Shown here piece by piece: positions 1 through 9,153 of a DNA stretch of 20,488 nucleotides. Position 1 is the first letter of the stretch. Every line of letters starts with the position of its first letter. Below the pieces are notes generated by a model that searched no databases, had not been told where the DNA came from, and saw only the letters and a program-made list of their open reading frames with translations. This stretch comes from JAFAHS01 sp046728175 (lineage in GTDB: Bacteria > Desulfobacterota > Binatia > Binatales > Binataceae), in the NCBI GenBank assembly GCA_046728175.1, contig JBKPEA010000145.1, positions 1 through 20,488 of the forward strand, read 5' to 3'. Both the position numbers and the translations under genes were made by a program.

Positions 1-1
1 T

Positions 2-1189
<1,188 letters not shown>

Positions 1190-1199
1190 GCCGTAGCAT

Positions 1200-1585
1200 G
1201 TACCTGGTCGACAGCGCGTACTGGAGATCGTGCTCGCTTACAACGCCGAGATGCGCGGCCTCGCCAACTTTTACCGATTGGCGTACTGCGCGAAGTACAG
1301 TCTGCGCAAGCTGCACCTGCTGTGGGGCAGACCAGCCTGCTCAAGACGCTATCGTTCAAACTGCGCCGGTCGGTTAATGGGTAGCCAATCTGAAGATCGG
1401 GGGCAGACTAGCCGTCCGCGTCAAAGCGGGAGGCCGCAAGGAAAGGCTCGTCGAGGTCTTCGCGCTGAAAGATCTCGACCAACTTCCGGAACTGGGTGCG
1501 ACGGATCGATTACCGAACACAATGTGGAGCGCGGAGCCGTTCCGACGTGCTCGTTCGTCTGCATGCCAGGAAGTGCGTAACTGGG
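1200..1585 (+). pseudogene. Remnant of group II intron reverse transcriptase/maturase (C-terminal part)
   Basis: Reading across three frames gives a recognisable maturase C-terminal region. It starts with EIVLAYNAEMRGLANFYRLA (about 1224-1283) and KYSLRKLHLLW. After a frameshift near 1330 comes SLLKTLSFKLRRSVNG and an in-frame stop. Then follow RLAVRVKAGGRKERLVEVFA, LKDLDQLPELGATDRLPNTM, and after another frameshift near 1543 RSDVLVRLHARKC with a stop. The order (YNAE-RG-ANYY, then the basic thumb/X region, then LPNT, then R-L-ARKCE-CG before the HNH zinc finger) is that of bacterial group II intron proteins. The reverse transcriptase domain and the HNH histidines are not visible, so this is an inactive 3' fragment. 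It follows the groEL stop directly. No intron RNA domain V was identified. Confidence 0.68.
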
Positions 1586-1711
1586 TGACAAACCCCACCC
1601 GGGTATGGCTGCCAAGCTGGCACGAAGTGTGATGGAGGAGCCACGAGCAAACGTTGATCGACCACTCCGCGGCTTGCTCTAAGAGCACCTGCTCCTTCCG
1701 CCGTCCGCGGC

Positions 1712-2337
1712 GACGCCTCGTTCTGCGAGAAATGCGGAGTGAAGCTGGAGTTGATTTGCCCAGCGTGCAAAGCATCGGTCAGTCCGGGGGCGCGATTCTG
1801 CAAGAAATGTGGGACTGCAATTGGCCCCAGAAAAGCGGCTGCCTCCACGACCGTTTCTTCGACTAATCGCAAGTCATAATCGCCGCCGATGGCACGGCGT
1901 CCGAAGGAATCGACGGTGAGCGCAAGACGGTGACAGCACTCTTCGCGGAGATCAAGGGATCGACCGAGTTGATGGAGGACCTTGACCCCGAGGAGACCTG
2001 CGCCATTGTCGGATCCCGCGCCGCGGCTGATGACCTGACGCCGTCCATCGCTACGACGGCTACCTTGTCCCATCCACCGGCGACGGCATCCTCGCGCGGT
2101 TCGGCGCCGCCGTCGCACTCGCGTATCGATCGGCTGCCGGCCCCCCGGTAAGGAATTTCCGCGGTCGCTTGTCCAGGCGGTCGCGGCCAAGCCGCGCGGC
2201 GAAATGCAGGGCATGCTGGATGAGTTACACCAGGCCGAGTTTATCCACGAGGTGGCAACACTCCCCGACGTCAAATACACGTCAAGCATGCGCTGACCCA
2301 GAAAGTCGCATACAAGTCGATGCTCACCGAGCGGCGC
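1712..2337 (+). pseudogene. Collapsed class III adenylate cyclase with zinc-ribbon and AAA/TPR-type region
   Basis: Three blocks of one large family (zinc ribbon, class III nucleotide cyclase, ATPase/TPR) occur in order but in different frames. Block 1 (1712-1879) has three zinc-knuckle pairs: CEKC, CPAC and FCKKCGT, ending in a stop. Block 2 (about 1915-2010) reads GERKTVTALFAEIKGSTELM followed by EDLDPEE, the start of a cyclase domain; the first metal Asp of the usual FADI motif is Glu. After a frameshift near 2020 the frame continues VHRYDGYLVPSTGDGILARFG (about 2041-2106). Block 3 (about 2150-2337) reads GKEFPRSLVQAVAA, then LHQAEFIHEVATLPDVKYT, then after a small frameshift KHALTQKVAYKSMLTERR. 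That is the end of the ATPase part of such proteins. Most of the cyclase domain and hundreds of following codons are missing, so the gene is dead through internal deletion plus frameshifts. Confidence 0.8.
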
Positions 2338-2339
2338 GG

Positions 2340-2648
2340 GGCGGCAGGCGCTTGATCGCTCAAGTATGGGTCTTGGCGGATCGCTACACACAACTTTTCG
2401 AAGGGAAATGGCTGACCCCTGGAGAGGCCAAACAGGACGAAGCCTCGGTGCTCGGGACGTCCGACATTCAATCGCTCGCGGATCTCGGCAACAGCTTCGA
2501 ATTGGCGCGCACCATGAGAGTGTTCCCGGTAGAACCGAGTGACTTCGTCGCACTCGCGATTCCCGCCGTCATTCCTGCGCTCCCGTTGCTGACGACGGTC
2601 ATGTCCCTGTCCGAAATTGGCAAGGACCTCCTAAAGCTCATTGCATGA
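2340..2648 (+). pseudogene. C-terminal fragment of a conserved hypothetical membrane protein
   Basis: An open frame from about 2352 to the TGA at 2646-2648 reads RLIAQVWVLADRYTQLFEGKW, then TSDIQSLADLGNSFELARTM, and ends with a hydrophobic segment (FVALAIPAVIPALPLLTTVM). The pattern GSxDIQSLADLGNSFE followed by one or two terminal membrane helices is familiar to me from the C-terminus of an uncharacterised multi-pass membrane protein family; I cannot name a function. No upstream membrane helices are present. The open frame runs back into the cyclase remnant with no start signal of its own, so this is most likely a truncated tail brought next to the cyclase remnant by deletion. The join lies around base 2340. 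It converges on the sulfatase remnant, with 16 bases between the stop codons. Confidence 0.5.
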
Positions 2649-2664
2649 CAGACCCGCGCAACTC

Positions 2665-5076
2665 TCACTGAGCGGTCATACTGGCCTCGGCTTCTCCCTG
2701 CCGGAGCCGTTTTAGCTCTTCGGGGCTCAGTTTCTGCGGCTCCAACACGACGACGAACTTCTTAAGCGTGCCGGAAAACGCAAACGGCATCTTGTCTGCG
2801 TAGTCTTCGACAACCGGCGTGCACGTGTCTTCGCTGATGTCGAACGTCTCGTCGAGTGAAAAGCGGAACATCGCACTGCGCGGAATGCGGCCCTGCGCAA
2901 CCTGCTTGCCATCGACGAACAGAGTCCCGGTCGCGGCTTTACCAATACCGCCACCGTCGTACTTGAAGCTGAAGCGCACTACATGATTGCCCGCCGAAAG
3001 CGGCTGATCTGCCGCGATCCGGAACTTGAGCTCTGGCTGGTTGGAGAGCGCGTAATCGAACTGAGGCTTGTGCTGTCGACCAACAGCAATGCCCACCCGC
3101 CAAAGCGGCCGCCAATCGTCGCGAGCACCCCACTCGCACCCTCAGCCGGGATTGTCACCTCGGCACCTATAGCCCACGACTTGTTTTTGAAGTCCGGCGC
3201 CGATCCCTCGGGGATGCGGATCATTCCCGGATAGTATATGAACTCCTGGCGCCGCGGGTAAGGCTGGGACGAATCGCAGGATCGCCGCGCGAGACTACAC
3301 TCGACTCGAGTGGGTAACGTTGTACTTCTTCGCCTCCAGGTCGAAGGTGGCTTGAAGCTCCTTCAGCTTGTCGGGGTTCGCTTCGGCGAGGTTGTTCGCT
3401 TGGCTGAAGTCTTCGTTCACGTTATACAACTCCCACTTGAAGTCGTCGGGATTCGGTTCATATCCGGATACCACCCAGGGCAGCCGCAACGGGGTTGTAC
3501 TGGCCATCCAACCGTCCTTGTAAATGGCGCGGTTTCCGATCATCTCAAAATACTGCACAGGGTGCCGCGTGGGAGCTTTTGCGTTATCGAACGTGTACAC
3601 GAGGCTGACTCCATCCAGCTCCTTTTGTTTCACCCCATCCACTATCGTCGGAGGCTTGATTCCCGCAGCTTCGTAGATCGTCGGCGCTATATCGATGACA
3701 TGACAAAACTGAGACCGCAGACCTCCCTTATCCCCGATGCGTGCAGGCCACGAAATCACCATTCAATTGCGGGTGCCACCAAAGTGCGATGCGACCTGCT
3801 TGGTCCATTGCATCGGCGAGTCCATCGCGTGGGCCCATCCGACAGGATAGTGATTGTAGGTCAAGGGACCGCCCAGTTGATCGATCATCGAAAGCAGGTA
3901 CGGCAGGGTCTCGGTAACGCCGAAATTAGGGGCCATCTCGTCGGTCGTGCCCTGAAGCGTGCCCTCCGCGCTCGCCCCGTTATCGCCCATCAGGAAAAAC
4001 ACGAGAGTGTTATCAATCTGGCCGGATTCTCGCACCGCATCGAGTACACGCCCAATCTGGGCGTCTGCATACGAGAGTGCGCCCGCATAGACTTCCATCA
4101 TGTGCGCGTACAGACGCTTCTGATCGGAGGATAGCGAGTCCCACGCTGGAATCTGCTCCGGGCGCTTGGTCAGTTGAGTGTTCGCGGGAACAACGCCGAG
4201 CTTCTTCTGCCGCGCGAGAGTCGCTTCGCACACTTGGTCCCAGCCCTGATCGAACTTTCCTTTGTACTTCGCGATCCAGTCTTTGGGTGCGTGATGCGGC
4301 GCGGGGGCAGTGCCGGTGACGTAGTACAGAAACCACGGCTTGTTCGGCGCAAGTGAGTGCTGCGTTCGCACCCAGGCGATGGCTTGGTCGGCCAGATCGT
4401 GATCGAGAATATAGTCAGGCTTTCCAAAATACGGCTCGATCCGCCTGGTGTTCTCGTACAGCGCCGGATGCCACTGATCGGTATCGCCACCAAGGAAGCC
4501 ATGGAAGTACTCAAACCCCAAACCGTTAGGGCACAAGTCAAATGGTCCGGCCTCGCTCGACATCCAGTCCGGCACATTGTGCATCTTGCCGAACCAGGCA
4601 GTGTTGTAGCCGTTTTCTTTCAGGACTTCACCCACGGAACCACAACTTTTCGGCACTACCGAGTTGTAACCGGGATAGCCGGTCGCCATTTCTGTAATCA
4701 CGCCGCTGGCGCAACTGTGATGATTACGTCCGGTGATCAGTGCCGCTCGTGTGGGCGAGCATAGCGCGGTGGTATGAAAGGTGTTGTATCGAAGGCCTTC
4801 GTCGGCGAGCTGCTGAAAGGTCGGTGTCCGGATCGGACCGCCGAACGTGCTGCTCGCACCAAAACCGACGTCATCTGTCATGATCAAAAGAATGTTCGGT
4901 GCGCCCTTCGGTGCTTCAACTCGCTTTGGAAAATCTGGAACTGAATCCTTCACCGTCCGTCCGATCTTTCCCTTGAACGGCGACTCGGGCTTTGGCAGGA
5001 CCTGCGCAGGCGTTGTCGTGGCCCCGAGCAAGATGCTCAAGAGTATGAAATGAATTTGGGACGCAATGGACTTCAT
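2665..5076 (-). pseudogene. Arylsulfatase (formylglycine-dependent), disrupted by an in-frame TGA and frameshifts
   Basis: Type I sulfatases hydrolyse sulfate esters using a formylglycine made from Cys. The start at 5076 is chosen because it follows an AGAGGA ribosome site and gives a signal peptide (MKSIASQIHFILLSILLGAT, cleavage near TPAQ). Metal site NILLIMTDDVGFG lies at residues 61-73, and the signature CSPTRAALITGRN starts at Cys106 with the CxPxR core intact. The frame is clean for 437 residues until TGA at 3763-3765, exactly where the family has Gly in GGTRNG-M; translation in the same frame continues MVISWPARIGDKGGLRSQFC to 3295. Further downstream, shifts near 3300, 3250 and 3080 break the C-terminal beta domain (RQEFIYYPGMIRIPEGSAPD; then PQFDYALSNQPELKFRIA). 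The total span of about 800 codons equals a full-length enzyme of this subfamily. A truncated 437-residue product might be made but would lack much of the fold. The neighbouring divergent porin is also broken. Confidence 0.93.
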
Positions 5077-5345
5077 CGATCCTCTTTTGCCCCAACTGGC
5101 CGCGAACGCCGGCGCGTGGGTCATGCAGACTCTCTGGAAGACTGGCTGACCTCGCATCCAAGCGCATCGAGCTAAGTTCGTCAACGCGCCGCGCAAGTGA
5201 GGATCAGCACCGCATGCAGTAGCCCGCGCCCACGGACGCTTCGACTTTGTATACAATCAGGCTACTCAGGGCTAAGAAGCGCCTAATGAGGTCCACTGCC
5301 TGGCGGGACCCGAGGTCGTTCCGAATCTCAGAGGAGATCAAGAAG

Positions 5346-6590
5346 ATGAGAATTCGATCGATCACGAGCATTCGGTACGGCCCAGCGGTCGCGCTCATCC
5401 TGGCTTTGCTGGCTGCGCATTCCCCAGCGTGCGCGCAGGCCATACCGATGCCTCCGACCTGGGGCGGCGACCTTTTGTCCCGGCCGAGAGTAACTGGCGA
5501 CTGGTTTGGTCTACGTAACGAGCTCGGGAAAAGGGGGATTGTATTCGACGTCGACCTGCTCCTGACACCACAAGGCGTCGATACTGGCGGCCGCGACACC
5601 GGCGCCGATCTCTGGAGTAACGCCGATTACACGCTCAGCGTGGACACCGGGAAGTTGGGTCCCTGGCCCGACGGCTTTCTCCATGTTTGGGCAGACTCCG
5701 GGACAAAATGTGCTCAAGGATTCCGCCGCGATTGTGCCGGTCAACACCGCGGCGTTGATACCCTTCCCGAATGACCAGACAAGCGCGCTCATGAACGCGA
5801 CGCTGACCCAGTTTCTCAGCCCGAAGTTCGGCGTAGTCGCGGGCAAGATCAGTCCACTCGATTCGACGACCCGAGTTCAATGGAAATTACCGTACAGCGC
5901 TGGTGAGCAACAACACACCATTGTTGAATACATTATTCAGGCTGCTATCGGTTGGCGTGCCGTTGGGATCGAACACCATCCCCGACAGTGCGAGATTCTC
6001 CGACGGCAGGACGATGATGCCAGCGCCGTATGCCGACAATGGCACCGTGTCCACGACCATGGGGAAAGCTACTCCCGTGTTCATGAACTGTGGCGAGAAT
6101 CCACCCGTTCGGGCTCGCCGGTCATCAGCTACTGGGATTCACCTGGAGCAACGAGGAGCGCTTCTCGCTCATTCAAGATCCGGCGAACCTGGCTAGCGCT
6201 CTTTTGACGGAGCGTCTCCCGCGCCTGGCGAATCCGGGTCCGACTCTTCACCTGATTTTGTCCCGGTTTTTTCCGCACCTGCTCGTCCCGGTGCACCCAC
6301 CAAACATGGAGAGCAGCACATGGTCTATGTGGTACAGCTTCGATCAGTATCTGTGGCAACCTCATGGCGATCCGAAGCGAGGCTTCGGGATCTTCTTCAC
6401 CTTGGCGCCTCTGACGGGAACCCTAATCCGGTCAAGTACTTTTACAGCGCTGGATTCGGCGGAAACGGAGTGGTATCAAAGGCGGCCCAATGACAATTTC
6501 GGCGTCGGCTGGGCTCGCACTAAGTTCAGTGACGACTTCGTTCCGTTGCTGCGACAGAGACCAGAGGTCGACGTACAAGCAAGATCTTAA
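5346..6590 (+). pseudogene. OprB-like carbohydrate-selective porin, frameshifted and internally inverted
   Basis: The start at 5346 follows GAGGAG (5331-5336) and gives a signal peptide (about 25 residues, ending SPACAQ). Next come WGGDLLSRPRVTGDWFGLRN and DVDLLLTPQGVDTGGRDTGA, typical of OprB-family outer-membrane porins. A frameshift near 5697 moves the gene into another frame (GQNVLKDSAAIVPVNTAALI, then FLSPKFGVVAGKI). After a second shift near 5875 comes FNGNYRT. Bases 5894-6091 carry the next part of the porin on the opposite strand (separate entry). The forward frame resumes at 6092 with ARIHPFGLAGHQLLGFTWSN, RFSLIQDPANLA, SFDQYLWQPHGDPKRGFGI, a pair of compensating shifts (about 6400-6475), and NDNFGVGWARTKFSDDFVPL, ending at 6590. 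The usual last beta strands and terminal aromatic residue are absent. The start codon faces away from the sulfatase start 270 bases away, suggesting a former joint locus. Confidence 0.87.
5894..6091 (-). other. Inverted internal segment of the OprB-like porin
   Basis: Within the forward-strand porin remnant this stretch is readable as porin only on the reverse strand. It gives QFMNTGVAFPMVVDTVPLSA, then GAGIIVLPSENLALSGMVFD, then GTPTDSSLNNVFNNGVLLLT, with no stop. Re-inverting bases 5894-6091 restores the expected order: FNGNYR, then QFMNTGVAFPM, then VLLLTSA-VARIHPFGLAG, with the right-hand join exactly in frame. The left join is one base out of frame. The only symmetry at the ends is ACAG (5894-5897) against CTGT (6088-6091). 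That is microhomology, not an invertase site. A perfect GTTCATGAAC palindrome lies at 6078-6087, just inside the right end. The breakpoints are my inference from protein continuity. Confidence 0.8.
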
Positions 6591-6932
6591 GTGGCGAAGC
6601 TCCCAGAGCTGTGCGCCATCAGTTGCTCAAACATCGATCGGATCGTGCCCACCTCGAACCTAAAACTTGGATCAGTCTGCGCCGGCCGCGGTCGATTATG
6701 CCGGTCGAGACGGTAAAAAATCGGGTGGAGATCCCCTCCGGCCACCCCTTGAGAAACAGCGGACCGATTCCTGTCCAACGATCACCGAATCGTCACGCCC
6801 TCCACTCGGTTTGAAGAGCAACGGCCAGCGTGGTCTTGATGTAGTTGCCCAAACACCGCCAAGTCTGTGGGTGAAGCACGCAAGTCTCTCAGACCCACAG
6901 ACTCGCCGAGCGGTGGTGTGCCCTATCGACTC
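6591..6932. other. Gene-free stretch between the porin remnant and the GlsB-like gene
   Basis: I see no recognisable protein in any frame. Short open frames exist on both strands but have no ribosome site, no family motif and mutual overlap. The missing porin C-terminus (terminal beta strands) was looked for here in both orientations and not found. The only structure seen is the inverted repeat at 6862-6903. Confidence 0.6.
6862..6903 (-). terminator. 11-bp inverted repeat downstream of the GlsB-like gene, possible terminator
   Basis: AGTCTGTGGGT (6862-6872) and ACCCACAGACT (6893-6903) are perfect inverted copies separated by 20 bases. The hairpin begins 30 bases past the stop codon of the reverse-strand GlsB-like gene, a fitting place for a transcript end. 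No T-run follows on either strand, so intrinsic termination is uncertain; a protein-binding dyad is the alternative. Confidence 0.35.
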
Positions 6933-7193
6933 TCAGGCTCTCGCATGCTGGCCCGTCACCGCATGGTAAGAGACGAGAAGGATTACGGAGCCAATTACCG
7001 AGACCAAGATGGTCCAAAGGTTGACGCCGGTGACTCCCGCATAGCCGAGCGCCTGAAGAATCGCGCCGCCGACAAACGCCCCGACAACTCCCAGGATGAG
7101 GTCGCGCACGAGTCCTGCGCCGCTGTGGTTCACAAGTTTACTGCCAATGAAGCCGGCAATAAGCCCGACAACTACCCATGCCAATATGCTCAT
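6933..7193 (-). CDS. GlsB/YeaQ/YmgE family stress-response membrane protein
   Basis: A small (86 aa) inner-membrane protein of the transglycosylase-associated/GlsB family, often induced by stress; its biochemical role is not established. It begins MSILAWVVVGLIAGFIGSKL and has three hydrophobic helices at about residues 4-20, 30-50 and 58-76. Glycine-rich turns (GLVRDLILGVVGAFVGG) are typical of the family, and the length is normal. The start at 7193 is well supported by AAAGGAG (reverse complement of 7201-7207) seven bases upstream. It is transcribed away from the Crp-type regulator, with 114 bases between the two starts, so the two could share a control region. Intact. Confidence 0.92.
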   Translation of the reverse strand: MSILAWVVVGLIAGFIGSKLVNHSGAGLVRDLILGVVGAFVGGAILQALGYAGVTGVNLWTILVSVIGSVILLVSYHAVTGQHARA

Positions 7194-7266
7194 ATAACAT
7201 CTCCTTTGATTAAACCTTCTAGAGTCTACGACGATCGGAGGGTAGCCGTCCGTGCGTTACATCACA

Positions 7267-7272
7267 TATAAT
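7267..7272 (+). promoter_or_regulatory. Candidate -10 box for the Crp/Fnr-type regulator gene
   Basis: A perfect TATAAT lies 35 bases upstream of the ATG at 7308 and 18 bases upstream of its AGGAGG ribosome site, in the divergent intergenic region. No good -35 box is seen 16-18 bases upstream, so any promoter here may need an activator. Inferred from sequence only. Confidence 0.35.
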
Positions 7273-7307
7273 CCGGACAATTCACGATAGAGGAGGTAGG
7301 CGCCCAA

Positions 7308-8021
7308 ATGCCCTCCTCCAACAGAATGCAAGGCCCGGTTGCAAACCGCCTGCTGTCTGCGCTTCCCGTTGAGGACTACCAACGTCTCCTTCCTAATCTT
7401 GAGCAAGTCACTTTCCCTTTGGGCAAAGTCGTCTACGAGTCTGGCGGACGGGAGAACTACGTCTACTTTCCAACCACGTCGGTGGTTTCTTTGCTGTACA
7501 TCATGGAAGATGGCTCGATCGCCGAGATGGGCTTGTCCGGAAATGACGGAGTGGTGGGGGTCGCTCTGTTCCTCGGGGGCGACACAACCCCCAATCGGGC
7601 AGTCGTGCAAATCGCCGGTGGGGCGTTCAGGATGAGAGCGAAGGCGCTTAAGGAGGAGTTCGCGCGGGGCGGCGCACTCCAATACTCCTTGCTGCGCTAC
7701 ACACAGGCGCTCATCACACAGATCTCACAGACTGCCGTATGCAACCGCCTTCATGCGGTGGAACAGCGCCTCTGCCGCTGGCTGCTGTTATGCCGCGACA
7801 GAGCGATGTCCGATGAACTGCTGATGACACAAGAATTCATCGCCAACATGCTGGGAGGGCGCCGCGAGAGTGTCACGGTGGCGGCGGGCCACCTTCAAGA
7901 TGCCGGGCTGATCCATTATGCGCGGGGCCACATCAGGATCGTCGACCGGAAGGGCCTGGAAGCGACGGTTTGCGAATGCTATCGGATCGTAAAAACCGAG
8001 TTTGATCGACTGCTGGGGTAG
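7308..8021 (+). CDS. Crp/Fnr-family transcriptional regulator
   Basis: A cytoplasmic DNA-binding regulator of 237 aa. Residues about 15-135 form the cyclic-nucleotide-binding-like beta roll (LEQVTFPLGKVVYESGGREN; YVYFPTTSVVSLLYIMEDGS; then AEMGLSGNDGVVGVALFLGG). Next come a dimer helix (about 125-165) and a winged helix-turn-helix (TQEFIANMLGGRRESVTVAA, 174-193, then LQDAGLIHYARGHIRIVD). The canonical cAMP-binding Arg-Ser/Thr pocket motif is not evident, and there is no N-terminal Cys cluster for an FNR iron-sulfur site, so the ligand is unknown. This subtype with the YFPTTSVVSLL motif is common in soil bacteria. The start is supported by AGGAGG at 7291-7296, 11 bases upstream. Its 3' end converges on the receiver gene with 16 bases between the stops. 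Intact. Confidence 0.93.
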   Translation: MPSSNRMQGPVANRLLSALPVEDYQRLLPNLEQVTFPLGKVVYESGGRENYVYFPTTSVVSLLYIMEDGSIAEMGLSGNDGVVGVALFLGGDTTPNRAVVQIAGGAFRMRAKALKEEFARGGALQYSLLRYTQALITQISQTAVCNRLHAVEQRLCRWLLLCRDRAMSDELLMTQEFIANMLGGRRESVTVAAGHLQDAGLIHYARGHIRIVDRKGLEATVCECYRIVKTEFDRLLG

Positions 8022-8037
8022 GGCGGAAAGTCCGACT

Positions 8038-8430
8038 TCAGCTCGTAGGAGGGTATAACAGACGATTGAGCAGGGCTCTTAGTTGGTCAAAGTTATCTGG
8101 ACGGGTCAGATAAACATTGCCTTCAATCCGCACCTCAGCGCCCTCGGACAGCGTCTGAATGCAAAAGATTACGACGGGAACGAGCTCACTTAATTGTGCG
8201 CGTTCTCGTATGCGCGAGGCTGTTGCGATAACCTCAACGGTTGGTCCACCTAGACTGACGAGGATTAGGTTGGGATATTCGCGCCTGGCTCTTAGCACAG
8301 CGTCCTCTTCATCCCTGGCAGGATCCACCCGGCAGCCGTCAGAGATTAGGAGCTTTTCGATTCCGTCGCGGGTTTCCTCCACGTCCTCCACGACAAGAAT
8401 TAGCGGAGCGTGATGATTGTCCTTGAGCAT
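8038..8430 (-). CDS. Stand-alone receiver-domain protein lacking the phosphoacceptor Asp
   Basis: A 130-aa single-domain response-regulator-like protein. PLILVVEDVEETRDGIEKLL gives beta1 with the acidic pair Glu15-Asp16. NLILVSLGGPTVEVI is the beta3 region, where the usual D (LLDLxMP) is Ser59. The conserved Thr of beta4 is Cys90 (VPVVIFC), and the Lys-Pro of beta5 is Arg110-Pro111 (VYLTRPDNFDQL). With three of five hallmark residues changed it should not be phosphorylated normally and may act as a constitutive or protein-binding pseudo-receiver. The start at 8430 sits right before the domain. The frame stays open up to 8658 with further ATGs, so a longer N-terminus cannot be excluded, but those residues match nothing I know. 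Convergent with the Crp-type gene. Confidence 0.82.
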   Translation of the reverse strand: MLKDNHHAPLILVVEDVEETRDGIEKLLISDGCRVDPARDEEDAVLRARREYPNLILVSLGGPTVEVIATASRIRERAQLSELVPVVIFCIQTLSEGAEVRIEGNVYLTRPDNFDQLRALLNRLLYPPTS

Positions 8431-9153
8431 CAAAACGAGACCCCTGCTGCCTATCGCCTCAAAAAAACCCGTTGCACGAATCATATGGAGCATGGCGCCG
8501 GGCGTCTGTACGCTGGACCACACTTCTTCTGTGAGTGTCATATCCCGAGGCAAGCTCGCCCAGAGGTCAAAGGGCGGGCCGCGACCCTCGGGCGGAGCGA
8601 CAGCGCAATGACTGAGCACCGCCGGTCCTTGGCTTAGCAAACCAAGCGCAAGTTGCATAACCGTTCCTGTGTCCGATGATCGAAACTTGGTGCGCTTCTC
8701 CTGATTCTAAGGAGCGGACTCCCAAAACCGGCTTCCCGACGGAGACGACAGGACCTCCCAGGTTCCTGGAGGACCCCATTATGTACGTGCCGTGCTCTAC
8801 GACCCCGGCGGGACCTCTGCGCTCGGCTACTACTGCGCTTCGGCGTCGTCTTCCACCTTTGTGACGGTGTCGACTCCGCGATTAGCCCAATTTCGGGGCT
8901 CAATCCCACGGCCCGTACACTCGCTGTCTACGCTTCGCAGGGTGGATTGCTCCACCGCCACGCAAGACTCGCTTCCGGATGGTTGGCCATCCCTTTCCGG
9001 GCAGACTTCCATATCTGCTGGGTCCATTCGAAAGGTTTCAGGTTACCTCATCTTCCCCCATCCTCCTTTCCCAAGCTTTCCTGGCGCACCACGAGATTGG
9101 GCACAGTCGCGAGCGATCCAAGAAACGTGATGTGTCTAAGTGCTTGATTTTAT
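8431..9153. other. Long gene-free stretch between the receiver gene and tRNA-Ala
   Basis: I recognise no protein family here in either orientation. Several open frames of 60-110 codons overlap each other on both strands, without ribosome sites or motifs. One (reverse, up to 8658) is the upstream extension of the receiver frame. A compact dyad at 8751-8775 contains CCAGG-TT-CCTGG. A run of seven T on the reverse strand lies near 8461-8467. An untranslated RNA or an eroded element is possible but unproven. Confidence 0.5.

Noticed and set aside
3763..3765. TGA recoding (Gly or selenocysteine) in the sulfatase
   Set aside because: Several intact genes here end in TGA, no selenocysteine is expected at this Gly position, and the same gene carries unrelated frameshifts; a nonsense mutation is simpler.
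5894..6091. Phase-variable invertible switch in the porin
   Set aside because: End repeats are only four bases, no recombinase gene is nearby, and the porin is broken elsewhere, so either orientation would be non-functional.
6591..6932. Missing C-terminus of the porin in another orientation
   Set aside because: The expected terminal beta-strand motifs were not found in any of the six frames of this stretch.
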